64,000 nucleotides of DNA from Luteolibacter flavescens (GCF_025950085.1 NZ_JAPDDS010000001.1:558001-622000); one strand, 5' to 3'. Numbered from the stretch's first letter, positions 44,227 through 55,194 are shown. Notes: generated by a model from the letters alone, not told the origin. A program made the numbers and translations.

Positions 44227-44258
44227 AAACGGCCCGGGACTTGCGTCCCGGGCCGTTT
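44227..44258. terminator. Bidirectional hairpin between xylA and the PVC heme protein
   Basis: A perfect 14-bp stem (AAACGGCCCGGGAC / GTCCCGGGCCGTTT) with a TTGC loop between convergent genes. The A/T pairs at the base of the stem give a short U-stretch for both directions. It is 49 bases from the xylA stop and 27 bases from the stop of the opposing gene. Confidence 0.8.
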
Positions 44259-44284
44259 ACTTTCCAGCAGTCTAACTACGAAAT

Positions 44285-47200
44285 TCACCAGGCAGGCAGG
44301 AACGTTCCCGCCGAAGCCTCATAGCGGAAATCCGCGCCGTCCGGCTGATAGCGGACGACGATGACGTGCTTGCCCGGAGACAGCGTGGCCTTGCCATCCT
44401 TCACCGGGGTGCCGTCGATCCACGCGCCCTTCACGTTCGCGGGCAGCTTCAACGAGATGTCGGTGGAGGAAGCAAATTCGATGCGTGTCGCGGCGAAGAC
44501 TTCCTTCGCATCGCCAAGCATCGGAGCCGCCTCGCTGGCCAGCAGGCGACCATTGACCGTGCCGGTAATGGACATCCACGGGAGGGATGCGTCACCCTTC
44601 TCGGCAGCACCGGCGGGCAGTGCGTCCGTCGCGGCAAGCAGGGCCCACACGCGGGGTGCCCGGCTCTTCGTCGCGTCATAGTCACCCGGCTTTCCAAGCT
44701 GCGAGAGAAACTTGTAAAGATCCGCCTGCTCCTGTTCGGTGAGGCTGGCGGTGAGACCGGCGGGCATCAGGCTGCCGGAATCCGTGCGCTTCAGGATGGC
44801 ATCATCTGCGAGCGTGATTTCCTGGCCCACGGAGTCCGCGATGACGGTCTGGCCGCCACCGCTCTTCAGCAGGCGACCCATGATCGTGCGGCCGTCGCGG
44901 GTCTCGATGACCACCGCGTGGTAGCCTTCCTTCACCTTCACCCCGGGCAGGACGACAGACTCGACGAGGTAGTCGAGGGGAGCGCTGGCACCGATCGAGG
45001 TCATGTCAGGACCCACCTTGCCACCGGCGCCACCGAGGGCGTGGCAAGCGGCGCAGGCGAGCATGGGACGGCGGTAGATCAGTTCGCCGCGGGCGGCATC
45101 GCCCTTCGCCGCCGCCATCTCGGCGATGGCGTGGATCTCGTCGGACGAATGACCTCCGGGAGCGGTTGCGGCACCGGCTTGCTCGCGCAGTGCGCCCAAC
45201 AGTCCGGCGTGCTCATCGATGTCCGGGACGGCCGGGAGATTCAGCGCGGCGGTCTTTTCATCCAACGGCTGGGCAAGAAATGACTTCGCGAGGTCATCCG
45301 AGAGTCCGCTGAGTGAAAGCGCCTGCTGCCAGAAGGCGCGAGCCTCCGTCGGGTCTTGGAGATCCGGCAGTAGCGAGCGGATCGCGACCAGCGCGTCGGA
45401 GCGGTGATTTTTCACGAGGGCCAGCGCGGCCACCCGCTTCAGCGAGGCGGGCGAGGCCGAGCCGACCACTGCCTGCAGGGCTTCCTTCGCCGAGGAATCC
45501 GCGAAGTGCGAAAGCCCATCGAGCGCGGCAATCCGGATCGGCTCCGGAGTGCTCGCCTTCGCAGCGGTGGCGGAAAGATCAGGCTGCAATGCAGCCACCC
45601 GCAGCGCTCCGGCGAGGCGCAGTGAAGCAGCCACCACCTGGGCATCCTCCGCGGCGAACATCGTGCGGAGTTCCGCGGTCCGGTCCGCAAGCTTCACGCC
45701 GCGGCCGGAAACCGTGGCTTCCAGATCGCCGAGAATCTTGACCGTCACCTTGTTGTCGAAGCCTGCCCACAGGGCCTGCTTGTAAACGGCGTCCAGCAGC
45801 ACGGGATCCGCGGTCTTGATCGCAAGGCCCACCCACGGGCCGGAGCCGTCGCGCGGCAGCGGGCTCGGCATCAGTTTGCGGAGGCCCTCCATCCCCTGCC
45901 CGCCCGGCAGATTCGCCAGTGCGAACTCCAGGGAAGCCTCGCGACCATCCAGCGGCAGCTTGCCATCCAGCAAGGCCGAGAGCCATGCAGAGCCGCGCTC
46001 GTAGGTGGTGAGCCACAGCGCGTAATCGAGGAAGCGGTCCCGCGGCAGCTTGAGCGCCTGCAGGGCGGCATCGGTCGCCTCCGGGGTATTCAGCTTGGCC
46101 AGGACGCGCACGGCCTCCAAGCGAACCCGCGGATGCTCGTCCACGGCGGCCTTTGCCAGGCGCGCGAATCCTTCTTCCGCGCTCAGCGCAGAAAGCCGGT
46201 CGCCCAGCGCCCTTACCCCGGCGGCACGGATGCGGCCATCGGCATCATCCAACACCTGCTCGTAGAGCTTCGGATTCTTCCAGCCCAGCGCCTCGCCCAG
46301 CCACAGTGCGGCGAGGCGGCCATCGCCATCTTTGACAGATCCCAGCCACTTCTCGGCGGCATCCTTCTTTTTCTGGGACTCCGGACGCGAGACAAACTCG
46401 GCAAGCGCTACATCGCGATGATGGCGGTGCGGCGAGGTCATCGCGGTGAGCAGGGACGACTCGGGGAGCTTCGTGAAATCCGGCACCTTTTCCTTCGCGG
46501 CAGCCTTCCGCGTGACCCGCCAGATGCGGCCGTGCTCGCGGTCGCGGCGCGGGTCGCGGAAATCGACCTCGCCGTGGTTGATGATCGGGTTCGACCAGTC
46601 GGCGATGTAGAGCGCGCCATCCGGGCCGATCTTCGCGTCGATGGGGCGGAAGCTCACGCTGTTCGAGCGCACGATGTCGCCCACCTCCTGGGCCGCGTAG
46701 CCGGAGCCCTGCTCGGAGATCGCGAAGCGGACGATGCGGTGCGCGCGGAAGTCACAGGTGATCATCGAGCCCTGCCAGCCCTGCGGGAAGTGCGGGGACT
46801 CGACGATCTCCAGGCCGCAGAACTTCGGATAGCTGCCCGGGCTGATGCTATCGAGCGTCTTCGGCGCGCGGGCGTAGGTGAAATACATCGCACCGGGCAC
46901 GCCCCAGTTGATACCACCGCCGCCGGCACCGTCGGTCATGAAGGACTGGCCGTAGCGGTCGAATTGATGGCCCCACGCGTTGCACCAGCCGAAGAAGACG
47001 GTATCGAGCTTGTTCGAGCGGGGGTCGAATTTCATCACGCCGCCGCTTTTCAGGCGCATCACGCCGTGCGGCGTTTCGGCATCCGAGCGAGTGTAGATGC
47101 TCTGGTTGAACCAGATCTTGCCATCCGGCCCGCGGCGCAGCGTGTGGATATTGTGGTGGGTATCCTCCGTGCCGAAGCCGCTCAGCACGCGCTGCTTCAC

Positions 47201-48487
47201 GTCGGCCTTTCCGTCGCCATCGGTGTCGCGGAAGTAGAGCAGGTCCGTGCTCTGGCCGACATAGCAGCCGTCATCGGTCGGCAGCAGGCCGGTCGGCATC
47301 AGCAGCCCCGTGGCAAAGGCCGTGGACTTCTCCGCCTTGCCGTCGCCATCGCGGTCCTCGAGGATCAGGATCTTGTCATCGGCCGTCTGGCCGACCTCGA
47401 CCTGCGGATAGGTCTCCGCACTCGCGACCCACAGGCGGCCCTTCGAGTCGAAGTTCATCTGCGTCGGCTTGTAGAGCAGCGGATTCTCCGCCCACAGCGA
47501 GATTTCGTAGCCATCGGCCACGGTGAATTCCGGATGAGGCTGCGGCGTGTGGGCCGCCACCGCGGAGGTCGTCCGGGGCTTCGGCTCGGCCACCACCTTG
47601 GAAAGCGATCGCATCTCCGCGATACGGCCTTCCTCCTCGGCGACGAGCTTGTCGAAGGCGAGGATCTCACCCGCATTCCGCCCCTGCTCCGCCTTCCGGA
47701 AGCCGAAAATGTAGGCCATGTTCGCCGGGCGCGAACGGTGGAAGAACCACTCGTTCTTCCGCAGGATCGCGCGGCGCAGCGCCACGGCTGGCTTACCCTG
47801 CTCCCACTTGCCGGCACCCCAGCCGAGTTCTTTTTCGATCAGGCGCGCGGCGGCGCGGTAGCCCGCGGAATTCAGGTGGATACCATTGTCGGAGAGGTCC
47901 TTTTGACCGGCCAGCGGCTGGAGGGAAACGAAGGGCAGCCCGCGCTTCTCCGCCACCTCGCGCAGCACCGCATCGATTGCGGCGAGCGAAGCCACGTGCG
48001 CCTTCACCTCCTCGTCCGTGTCTCCTGCATGCGGGAAACGCGGCGGCGCGCCGAGCACCAGCACCCGCATGTCCTTCGCCTCGTCCAGCAGGCGCTCGAA
48101 ATCCTTGCGGAACTCCTCCGGGGTTGGCCCGCCGGGCAGCGATGCGGCCATGCCGTAGCCGGTCACCAGCACGTTCGGCTGGTAGGTCTTGAGCTGGTTC
48201 TGCAACTGACGCCAGCCTTCCTCCGGTGGCTCCATGCCCGCCTGCAGGAGGCTCAGGCCACAGCGCGAGGCACCGTCCGGCAAGTCACCGCTCCACCCGA
48301 GATTCCGGAAAGTGACCGCGCGATCCGCGAAATGCGTCGTCGCCGCCATCTCGATCCACCCTTCATACTGCTCGCGCTCGATGAAGCCGTCGCCAAGGAA
48401 TGCCACCCGGTCCCCGTCGCGGAACTCGAAGCGAGGCGCAGCGGTGACGGCCACCGTGCAGCCGAGGAAAATCAAGAAGCGGATCAT
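44285..48487 (-). CDS. PVC-type heme-binding CxxCH protein with SGNH-like, propeller and HEAT domains
   Basis: 1400 residues from the ATG at 48487 (MIRFLIFLGCTVAVTAAPRF, a signal peptide). Residues 20-235 are an SGNH-hydrolase-like domain. Residues 325-665 are the six-bladed propeller of the PVC membrane-bound dehydrogenase type (ILILEDRDGDGKAE, FFGWCNAWGHQFDRYG, GPDGALYIADWSNPIINHGE). Residues 690-1080 are HEAT-like repeats. The cytochrome c motif CAACH is near 1146. Residues 1230-1400 form a C-terminal domain. These proteins are exclusive to Planctomycetes, Verrucomicrobia and relatives and are linked to periplasmic sugar oxidation. In the SGNH domain the nucleophile motif reads GDG, not GDS, and the catalytic DxxH reads NGIH, so it is probably inactive as a hydrolase. 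Confidence 0.9.
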   Translation of the reverse strand: MIRFLIFLGCTVAVTAAPRFEFRDGDRVAFLGDGFIEREQYEGWIEMAATTHFADRAVTFRNLGWSGDLPDGASRCGLSLLQAGMEPPEEGWRQLQNQLKTYQPNVLVTGYGMAASLPGGPTPEEFRKDFERLLDEAKDMRVLVLGAPPRFPHAGDTDEEVKAHVASLAAIDAVLREVAEKRGLPFVSLQPLAGQKDLSDNGIHLNSAGYRAAARLIEKELGWGAGKWEQGKPAVALRRAILRKNEWFFHRSRPANMAYIFGFRKAEQGRNAGEILAFDKLVAEEEGRIAEMRSLSKVVAEPKPRTTSAVAAHTPQPHPEFTVADGYEISLWAENPLLYKPTQMNFDSKGRLWVASAETYPQVEVGQTADDKILILEDRDGDGKAEKSTAFATGLLMPTGLLPTDDGCYVGQSTDLLYFRDTDGDGKADVKQRVLSGFGTEDTHHNIHTLRRGPDGKIWFNQSIYTRSDAETPHGVMRLKSGGVMKFDPRSNKLDTVFFGWCNAWGHQFDRYGQSFMTDGAGGGGINWGVPGAMYFTYARAPKTLDSISPGSYPKFCGLEIVESPHFPQGWQGSMITCDFRAHRIVRFAISEQGSGYAAQEVGDIVRSNSVSFRPIDAKIGPDGALYIADWSNPIINHGEVDFRDPRRDREHGRIWRVTRKAAAKEKVPDFTKLPESSLLTAMTSPHRHHRDVALAEFVSRPESQKKKDAAEKWLGSVKDGDGRLAALWLGEALGWKNPKLYEQVLDDADGRIRAAGVRALGDRLSALSAEEGFARLAKAAVDEHPRVRLEAVRVLAKLNTPEATDAALQALKLPRDRFLDYALWLTTYERGSAWLSALLDGKLPLDGREASLEFALANLPGGQGMEGLRKLMPSPLPRDGSGPWVGLAIKTADPVLLDAVYKQALWAGFDNKVTVKILGDLEATVSGRGVKLADRTAELRTMFAAEDAQVVAASLRLAGALRVAALQPDLSATAAKASTPEPIRIAALDGLSHFADSSAKEALQAVVGSASPASLKRVAALALVKNHRSDALVAIRSLLPDLQDPTEARAFWQQALSLSGLSDDLAKSFLAQPLDEKTAALNLPAVPDIDEHAGLLGALREQAGAATAPGGHSSDEIHAIAEMAAAKGDAARGELIYRRPMLACAACHALGGAGGKVGPDMTSIGASAPLDYLVESVVLPGVKVKEGYHAVVIETRDGRTIMGRLLKSGGGQTVIADSVGQEITLADDAILKRTDSGSLMPAGLTASLTEQEQADLYKFLSQLGKPGDYDATKSRAPRVWALLAATDALPAGAAEKGDASLPWMSITGTVNGRLLASEAAPMLGDAKEVFAATRIEFASSTDISLKLPANVKGAWIDGTPVKDGKATLSPGKHVIVVRYQPDGADFRYEASAGTFLPAW

Positions 48488-48736
48488 GCGTGGAAACGGT
48501 CTACCCAAGTCAGGAGCGAATTGCATCCTACTGAATTCCATAGGACCGCACCTGTTTCCCGGGAACAGTAGCGCCAGTTATCACATAAATCACTGATGCC
48601 GAGAAGAGAATCACCTCACGCCAGCCCTCACGCGATAATTCGGGATGAGGAATCGTTTCACAATATTGCACTCCCTCTCCGGAGTGAGGTATCTCCTGTT
48701 TCAATCACCCGAAGCTTCCGGCCCCTCGTGACCCTG

Positions 48737-50338
48737 ATGGTTAGCACATTTGCTATCTTTGGCCTCCTTTCCCCCATCGCGGCCCAGGAGAAGGAGAAGC
48801 GGCCTAATATTCTCTTCATCTTCGCGGACGACTGGGGACGCTACGCCGGGATCTATCACAAGCACGGCGCGCCCGGCTCGCCGCTCGCCGCCCTGAATGA
48901 ATTCGTCAGCACGCCGAACTTCGACAGGCTCGCGTCGGAGGGAGTTCTCTTCCGCAACGCGCACGTCAATGCCCCGTCCTGCACCCCCTGCCGCAGCGCT
49001 CTGGTATCCGGACAGTATTTCTGGCGGACGGGCCGCGGGGCAATCCTGGTGGGGGCCAAGTGGGACCCGACCATCCCGTCCTTCCCTCTCCTGCTGCGTG
49101 ACTCCGGCTACGACATCGGAAAGACCTACAAGGTCTGGGGGCCGGGTGAGCCGGTGGATGCCCCTTTCGACGGCGAGCGCCATGCCTTCGAGCAGGCAGG
49201 CAGGCGCTTCGGCCAGTTTTCCCAACAGGTGACGAAGATCGCCGCGAAAGGCAGGCCGGTCGAGGAAGCGAAGGACGTCCTGTATGCGGAGGTGCGTGGG
49301 AACTTCCGCCGTTTCCTCGCAAGCCGCGAGCCCGGGAAGCCCTTCCATTATTGGTTCGGCCCCACCAATACCCATCGCCATTGGCAGCAGGGCAGTGGCA
49401 AGGCGCTGTGGAAGATCGACCCCGAAAAGCTCAAGGGCAAGGTCCCGCCCTTCCTTCCTGACGTGCCGGAAGTGCGTGAGGATCTGGCCGACTATCTCGG
49501 CGAGGTGGCCGCTCTGGATGGCGCGATGGGCGCGCTGGTGGACGAGCTGAAGAAAACCGGCGAATACGAGAACACGTTGATCGTGATCAGCGGAGACCAC
49601 GGAGCACCGGGCTTCTCCAACGGGAAGTGCAATCTCTACACCTTTGGCACCGGAGTTTCGCTCTCCATCACGGGACCGGGCGTAAAGGGCGGCCGGGTGG
49701 TGGATGATTTCGTGAATCTCACGGACATCGCGCCTACCCTGCTGGAAGCGGCGGACGTGGCCGTGCCACCCGTCGTCACCGGTCGCAGCCTGTGGCCTCT
49801 GCTTCGCGCTGAGAAGTCGGGGCAGATCGATCCAGCCCGGACCTGGACGCTCACCGGCCGGGAGCGCCATGTGGAAAACGCCCGCGAAGGTTCCCTGCCC
49901 TATCCCCAGCGGGCGATCCACTCGGGACAGTATCTTTACATCATCAATTTCAAGCCCGACCGCGATCCCATGGGTCGCCATGAGATCCTGGACAAGGACG
50001 GAGGACCGCCGATCGAGCGCGTGCGACAGGATACCCGGGTGGTGCTCGCCGACATGGACGCGGGCCCGACGAAGGCCTGGCTGGTGGCAAACCGGGCGAC
50101 GGAATTCGGCAAGCCCTATTTCGACCGGGCCTTTGCCAAGCGCCCGAAGGAAGAGCTCTACGACCTCTCCAAAGATCCCTACGAGACGGTGAATGTCGCG
50201 AACCATCCCGCCTATGCGAAGACCCGGGCCGAGCTCGAGACCAAGCTGTTAGATGAGCTCAAGCGCAGCGGGGACCCGCGTGTGGTGAATGACGGTGCTT
50301 ACTTCGAGAACCCGCCTCTTTCCGGACCGGTGAAGTGA
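48737..50338 (+). CDS. Secreted sulfatase (S1 family)
   Basis: 533 residues from the ATG at 48737 (a GTG at 48728 is also possible; frame open to 48596). A signal peptide (FAIFGLLSPIAAQ) leads into NILFIFADDWGRYAG (metal-binding Asp pair). CTPCR near residue 82 is the sulfatase consensus CxPxR, whose Cys becomes formylglycine. Later landmarks are VVISGDHGAPG and LTDIAPTLLEAA. It hydrolyses sulfate esters, probably on polysaccharides. A maturase is needed but not seen here. Divergent from the PVC heme protein; followed by the glycosidase after 78 bases. Confidence 0.93.
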   Translation: MVSTFAIFGLLSPIAAQEKEKRPNILFIFADDWGRYAGIYHKHGAPGSPLAALNEFVSTPNFDRLASEGVLFRNAHVNAPSCTPCRSALVSGQYFWRTGRGAILVGAKWDPTIPSFPLLLRDSGYDIGKTYKVWGPGEPVDAPFDGERHAFEQAGRRFGQFSQQVTKIAAKGRPVEEAKDVLYAEVRGNFRRFLASREPGKPFHYWFGPTNTHRHWQQGSGKALWKIDPEKLKGKVPPFLPDVPEVREDLADYLGEVAALDGAMGALVDELKKTGEYENTLIVISGDHGAPGFSNGKCNLYTFGTGVSLSITGPGVKGGRVVDDFVNLTDIAPTLLEAADVAVPPVVTGRSLWPLLRAEKSGQIDPARTWTLTGRERHVENAREGSLPYPQRAIHSGQYLYIINFKPDRDPMGRHEILDKDGGPPIERVRQDTRVVLADMDAGPTKAWLVANRATEFGKPYFDRAFAKRPKEELYDLSKDPYETVNVANHPAYAKTRAELETKLLDELKRSGDPRVVNDGAYFENPPLSGPVK

Positions 50339-50416
50339 CGCAGGGAGAGCCAGTTCATGGAGTTTTCATGATTCCCTGCTCGACTGAGCGACTGCAGCCC
50401 CGGACGCTGGAGACTG

Positions 50417-51160
50417 ATGAAACGCCTGCTTCTCCTGCTTTCCGCCTGCATGCTTCCCGCCACTGCAGCACCGGAAAAAAAGATCATCGATGGCGTCACG
50501 TATCACCTGCTCTCCGCAAAGCCCTCCCAGATCCGCATGGTATGGAAGGATGCGAAGGGCGGCCAGATCGAGACTTTCCCCCAGGCTGTCGCCCACCTCG
50601 CGAGCGAGAAGGAGACGCCGGAGACGATCATGAACGGAGGCATCTACGAGCCCGGTGGCATTCCCAGCGGGCTCCTCATCCAGGACGGGCGCGAGCTGAC
50701 CCCGCTCAATCCCCGGAACGGCAAGGGCAACTTCTTCCTCAAGCCGAACGGCATCTTCCTCATCGGGGACAAAGGCGCCGCAGTGATCGACACCACCGAA
50801 TATCCTCCCGCGGGCGTGAAAGTGACGCAGGCCGTCCAGTCCGGCCCTCTGCTGCTGCGGCGCGGGATCATCCATCCGGAATTCCGCGCCGGATCACCGA
50901 ACCGCCTCCATCGCAACGGCATCGGAGTCGCGAAAGACGGCACCGTGGTCCTCGCGATGACGGATATCCGCTCGCCGAAGTATCCGAATCTCCACGAGTT
51001 CGCGAAGCTCTTCGCCGACCTCGGCTGCGAGGATGCTCTCTTCCTCGATGGCGACATCAGCCAGATGCGATCCGGAGAGGCGCTTGGGAAACCAAGCGGC
51101 CCCTTCGGGTCATTCATCGCGGTGGTGAAGGAAGTGAAGCCTGCGGACGAGGCTCCCTGA
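50417..51160 (+). CDS. Phosphodiester glycosidase family protein (DUF2233, YigE-like)
   Basis: A 247-residue exported protein with a signal peptide (about 1-18). The core shows IMNGGIYEPGGIPSGLLIQD, QAVQSGPLLLR, RNGIGVAKDGTVVLAM and CEDALFLDGDISQM, which are the conserved blocks of the NAGPA/YigE family (DUF2233). In mammals the fold removes GlcNAc from phosphodiesters; in bacteria the substrate is unclear, but an exported glycan hydrolase is likely. It follows the sulfatase in the same direction and may be cotranscribed. Confidence 0.85.
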   Translation: MKRLLLLLSACMLPATAAPEKKIIDGVTYHLLSAKPSQIRMVWKDAKGGQIETFPQAVAHLASEKETPETIMNGGIYEPGGIPSGLLIQDGRELTPLNPRNGKGNFFLKPNGIFLIGDKGAAVIDTTEYPPAGVKVTQAVQSGPLLLRRGIIHPEFRAGSPNRLHRNGIGVAKDGTVVLAMTDIRSPKYPNLHEFAKLFADLGCEDALFLDGDISQMRSGEALGKPSGPFGSFIAVVKEVKPADEAP

Positions 51161-51169
51161 AGCGGAGGC

Positions 51170-54100
51170 TCACCTTGTCACCCGCAGGTCCAGCGTGACG
51201 GGGAATTCCATGCCGGGATCTTCCGGCGGGGACTCCACGTAGCTGACCAGCGGGCCGCCGGCGCGCTCTTCCACGCGGTGGTATCCGGCAATGCCCGATG
51301 TCGCGGGCTCGATCACCCCGGGCGTATGGCCATGCTGCCAGAAGCGGCTGACGCGGCGGGATTCCGCCTCGTAGGCATTCACCGGGAAGGTGTCGTAATT
51401 CCGGCCACCCGGATGAAGCACGTGATACACGCAGCCGCCGAGCGACCGCTTGTTCCAGGTGTCCACGACGTCAAAGGTCAGCGGCGTGTGAATGCCGATG
51501 GTCGGGTGCATGGAAGACCACGCATCCCACGCCTTGTAGCGCACGCCTGCGACGTATTCCCCCTTCCTGCCGGTGGGCATCAGCGGGATGCGGCGGCCAT
51601 TGCAGACCAGCACGTGCCTGCCCTCGACCGCGCCGCGGACCTTCACCTGGATGCGCTCCACCGACGAATCGACGTAGCGCGCCGTGCCCTGAGAGGTGCT
51701 TTCCTCGCCGAGCACGTGCCATGGTTCCAGCGCCGCACGGATCTCGATCTCCACGCCGTGGTGGACGACGCGACCATAGACCGGAAAGCGGAACTCATGG
51801 AATGGCTCCAGCCAGTCCGCTTGGAAAGGAATGCCCGCGCTCTGCAGGCCACGCGCCACGTCCTTCATGTCCTCCCGGATGAAGTAGGGCAGCATGAAGC
51901 GGTCGTGCAGCTCCGTCCCCCAGCGCACGAGCTTCTTGTGATACGGCTCGTTCCAGAACCACGCCACCAGCGAGCGCACCAGCAGCATCTGCACGAGGCT
52001 CATGCGTGGATGCGGCGGCATTTCGAAGGCACGCAGCTCCAGGATGCCCAGGCGACCGCTCGCGGAGCCAGGTGCGTAGAGCTTGTCGATGCAGAATTCG
52101 GCACGGTGCGTGTTGCCCGTCAGGTCCGTCAGCATGTTCCGCAGGATGCGGTCCACCATCCAGGGCGGGTCACCGGCTTCGGGCAATTGCTCGAAGGCGA
52201 TGTCCAGTTCGAACAAGCGGTCGTCCCGTCCCTCGTCCACCCGCGGTGCCTGGCTGGTCGGGCCGAGGAAGAGGCCGGAGAAGAGATAGGACAGCGCCGG
52301 ATGGTGCTGCCAGAAGGTGATCAGGCTGCGCAGCACGCCCGGCTTCCTGAGGAAAGGACTGCGGTCCGGAGTCGCACCGCCGAGCGTGACGTGATTGCCG
52401 CCTCCGGTGCCGGTGTGGCGACCATCGAGCATGAATTTCTCCGTGCCCAGACGCGTCTGCCGTGCTGCTTCGTAAAGCGTCGTCGTATTGTCCACCAGCT
52501 CCCGCCAGTTGGTCACGGGGTGGACATTCACCTCGATCACACCCGGGTCCGGCGTCACCTTGATCCGCTCCACGCGGCGGTCCCATGGCATCTCGTAGCC
52601 CTCGATGATCACGGGCAGCTTCAACCGCGTGGCGGCATTTTCCACCGCCTCCAGCAGCGAAAGGTAGTGCTCCAGATGGGTCACCGGCGGGAAGAAAACG
52701 TGCAGCTTTTCATTCCGCGGCTCCACGCAGATCGCGGTCGTGGAGGTCAGCGCCCCACCATCGGCGGCGACCGGTGGCGCGGGACGGAATCCCGCGCTGG
52801 TCTGCAGCGTGCGACCGGCAGGCAGGATCTCGCCGTGCGGCGGGAGTGCATTCGACGCTTCCATGGGCGACGCCTCCAGCGCGGCCTGCTTCGAGCGCAC
52901 TTCCTTGCTGGCCATCGCCAGTGAATCCAGCGGCAGGCGGAAGCCCATCGGCGAGCCTCCGGGAATGAGCGACATGCGTCCGCGGCGGAAGGTCCACAGG
53001 CTGCTCTTCCACTCGCCCGTGTCGGCATCCCACTCCACCGGCAGGACGAATCCGGTCGGCTTCGAAAGCCCGCGGTCCAACAGAGTCGCCAGGTAGCGCC
53101 GCTCCAGCGGGTCATCCAGATCCGCCGAATAGGGGTCCACGTTCGTCGGCAGCGTGCTCTCTTTCCACGCGTAGTAAAAGGCGTCCTCGAAGCCCGCGAT
53201 GACATGCGCCTGCTGGCAGCCCAGCTCATCCGTCACCATCTCGGCAAAGCGGCGCGCCTCCTCGATGCCGTGGCCGGGATCGGAATTCGGGTCCGCCAGC
53301 AATGCCTCATCCTTCCACAGCGGTTGGCCGTCCTTCCGCCAGATGACCGTGTAGGCCCAGCGCGGCAGCGGCTCGCCCGGATACCATTTTCCCTCGCCGT
53401 AGTGAAGCAGCCCGCCAGTTCCAAAGGCATCCTTCAGCCGCTTCAGGAGGCCGAGCGCCAGCTTCCGTTTCGCCGGGCTGTCGGCCGTGAAATTCCACTC
53501 CGCGCCCTCCATGTCATCGATCGACACGAAGGTCGGCTCGCCGCCCATGGTCAGCGCGACATCGCCCGCTTCTAAAAGCTGGTCCACCTGCTCGCCCAGC
53601 GCTTCCACCGCGGACCATTCGGTCTCGGTGTAGGGCTTCGTCACGCGCGGATCTTCGTGGACGCGCTTCACTTCGTTCACCCAGAGAAACTCCGTCTCGC
53701 ACTCGTCCACGCCACCCACCACCGGAGCGGCGCTCGCAGGCTCGGGCGTGCAGGACAGCGGGATATGGCCCTCACCGGCGAAGAGGCCAGAGGTGGGATC
53801 GAGCCCGATCCACCCGGCACCGGGAATGTAAACCTCTGCCCACGCGTGCAGGTCGGTGAAATCCTCCGTGGGACCGCTCGGCCCATCCAGCGACTCCTGG
53901 TCAGCCGTGAGCTGCACGAGGTAGCCGGACACGAATCTCGCCGCCAGGCCGAGGTGCCGCAGCGTCTGCACCAGTAGGTAGGCGGAGTCGCGGCACGAGC
54001 CCTTGCCCCGCTCGAAGGTCTGCTCACAGGTCTGCACGCCCGGCTCCAGGCGGATGACGTATCCCACCGCCTGATGGACCCGGAAATTCACGTCCACGAG

Positions 54101-54532
54101 GAAGTCCACCGTTCGCTTCTTCTCGCGCGGGATCGTTTCCAGCCACTTCGTGAAAAGCGGGCCGTCATCTTTGATCTTCAGGTAGGGAGCGAGCTCGTGC
54201 TTCAGCCCCGGCGAATACTTGAAGGGAAACTCCTCCGCCTCCTTCTCCAGGAAGAAATCGAAGGGATTGATCACCGTCATGTCCGCGACGAGATCGACTT
54301 CGATGCGAAAGTTCCGGGTCTTCTCCGGGAACACCACCCGCGCGGCCCAGTTTCCGAAGGGATCCTGCTGCCAATTGATGAAGTGGTTCGCCGGCTCGAT
54401 ATTCAGCGAGTAGGCCAGCACCGGAGTGCGCGCATGCACGCACGGCCGGAGCCGGATGACATGGGGCGACAGATTGACCTCGCGGTCGTAGCGGTACTCG
54501 GTGACGTGGTGAAGTCCGACTCGGATAGCCAT
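51170..54532 (-). CDS. Transglutaminase-like protein fused to DUF2126
   Basis: 1120 residues from the ATG at 54532. Residues 1-90 are the bacterial transglutaminase N-terminal domain ([20 protein letters not shown]). The transglutaminase core has its Cys in [12 protein letters not shown] (near 176), His in DLHAWAEVY (near 226) and Asp in IGLDPTSG (near 241). Residues 290-1120 are the DUF2126 region ([38 protein letters not shown]). It is a cytoplasmic enzyme of unknown reaction, usually beside an alpha-E protein and an ATP-grasp protein, neither of which is seen here. It stands alone, convergent with the glycosidase gene. Confidence 0.9.
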   Translation of the reverse strand: MAIRVGLHHVTEYRYDREVNLSPHVIRLRPCVHARTPVLAYSLNIEPANHFINWQQDPFGNWAARVVFPEKTRNFRIEVDLVADMTVINPFDFFLEKEAEEFPFKYSPGLKHELAPYLKIKDDGPLFTKWLETIPREKKRTVDFLVDVNFRVHQAVGYVIRLEPGVQTCEQTFERGKGSCRDSAYLLVQTLRHLGLAARFVSGYLVQLTADQESLDGPSGPTEDFTDLHAWAEVYIPGAGWIGLDPTSGLFAGEGHIPLSCTPEPASAAPVVGGVDECETEFLWVNEVKRVHEDPRVTKPYTETEWSAVEALGEQVDQLLEAGDVALTMGGEPTFVSIDDMEGAEWNFTADSPAKRKLALGLLKRLKDAFGTGGLLHYGEGKWYPGEPLPRWAYTVIWRKDGQPLWKDEALLADPNSDPGHGIEEARRFAEMVTDELGCQQAHVIAGFEDAFYYAWKESTLPTNVDPYSADLDDPLERRYLATLLDRGLSKPTGFVLPVEWDADTGEWKSSLWTFRRGRMSLIPGGSPMGFRLPLDSLAMASKEVRSKQAALEASPMEASNALPPHGEILPAGRTLQTSAGFRPAPPVAADGGALTSTTAICVEPRNEKLHVFFPPVTHLEHYLSLLEAVENAATRLKLPVIIEGYEMPWDRRVERIKVTPDPGVIEVNVHPVTNWRELVDNTTTLYEAARQTRLGTEKFMLDGRHTGTGGGNHVTLGGATPDRSPFLRKPGVLRSLITFWQHHPALSYLFSGLFLGPTSQAPRVDEGRDDRLFELDIAFEQLPEAGDPPWMVDRILRNMLTDLTGNTHRAEFCIDKLYAPGSASGRLGILELRAFEMPPHPRMSLVQMLLVRSLVAWFWNEPYHKKLVRWGTELHDRFMLPYFIREDMKDVARGLQSAGIPFQADWLEPFHEFRFPVYGRVVHHGVEIEIRAALEPWHVLGEESTSQGTARYVDSSVERIQVKVRGAVEGRHVLVCNGRRIPLMPTGRKGEYVAGVRYKAWDAWSSMHPTIGIHTPLTFDVVDTWNKRSLGGCVYHVLHPGGRNYDTFPVNAYEAESRRVSRFWQHGHTPGVIEPATSGIAGYHRVEERAGGPLVSYVESPPEDPGMEFPVTLDLRVTR

Positions 54533-54612
54533 GGGAAAGGGAGCGCGGCCATGAAGCGCCCGCCGTGCCAAGCGTGGCAAGGATGAACGGGTGTCGAGTC
54601 AGCGACCCGCCG

Positions 54613-55173
54613 TCAGCCCTTCACCACCTCGTAGCGCAACTCTGCCATGCCACTCCCCATCTGCCTTGCCGACGTGAGCCGCAGCGCCGGACTCAGCACC
54701 CGGCGGGGAAACAGCGGCTTGCCCTTCCCCAGCGTGACCGAGCCGATCTGTACAATGATCTCGTCCAAAAGACCCGCATCATGAAATTGCCCGGCAAGGT
54801 CGCCACCACCCACGATCCACAGGTTCTTCCCACCCGCCGCCGCGGTCATTTCCGCGTGAACCTTCGCGACATCGCCTCGGACGAAACGGATGTCAGCGCC
54901 CTCGATCACCGGGAGGTCGCGGCTTGAGAAAACCCATGCCGGCTGGCTGTAGGGCCACGGAGATCCGACTTCTGCAATCACCTGCTCTGCATTGCGCAGC
55001 ATCCATTCGTAGGTGCCCGAGCCCATGGCCAGAGCGCCGACGTCCGCGATAAAGGCCGGATAGCTCGAGTCATTGAGGTCGCCGAGCGGGAAAAGCCACT
55101 CGAGCGAATGATCCTCTGTGGCGATGAAGCCATCGAGACTCGTCGCGGTATAATACTGCGTCTTCACGGACAC
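54613..55173 (-). CDS. RibD C-terminal-domain / DHFR-like reductase
   Basis: A 186-residue protein with GTG start at 55173. It begins TQYYTATSLDGFIATEDHSL, the typical start of the dihydrofolate-reductase-like RibD_C proteins. It contains a MGSGTYEWML segment and WIVGGGDLAGQFHDAGLLDE with the NADPH-binding GGG loop, then LGKGKPLFP. It probably reduces an unknown substrate with NADPH; no flavin synthesis gene is adjacent. About 80 bases upstream of the transglutaminase gene on the same strand. Confidence 0.88.
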   Translation of the reverse strand: MSVKTQYYTATSLDGFIATEDHSLEWLFPLGDLNDSSYPAFIADVGALAMGSGTYEWMLRNAEQVIAEVGSPWPYSQPAWVFSSRDLPVIEGADIRFVRGDVAKVHAEMTAAAGGKNLWIVGGGDLAGQFHDAGLLDEIIVQIGSVTLGKGKPLFPRRVLSPALRLTSARQMGSGMAELRYEVVKG

Positions 55174-55194
55174 CTCTCTAACAGCCCTCCAGGA

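Noticed and set aside
46133-48571. An 812-codon plus-strand open frame opposite the PVC heme protein
   Set aside because: The minus-strand reading has signal peptide, propeller and CxxCH; this long frame is a GC-driven shadow.
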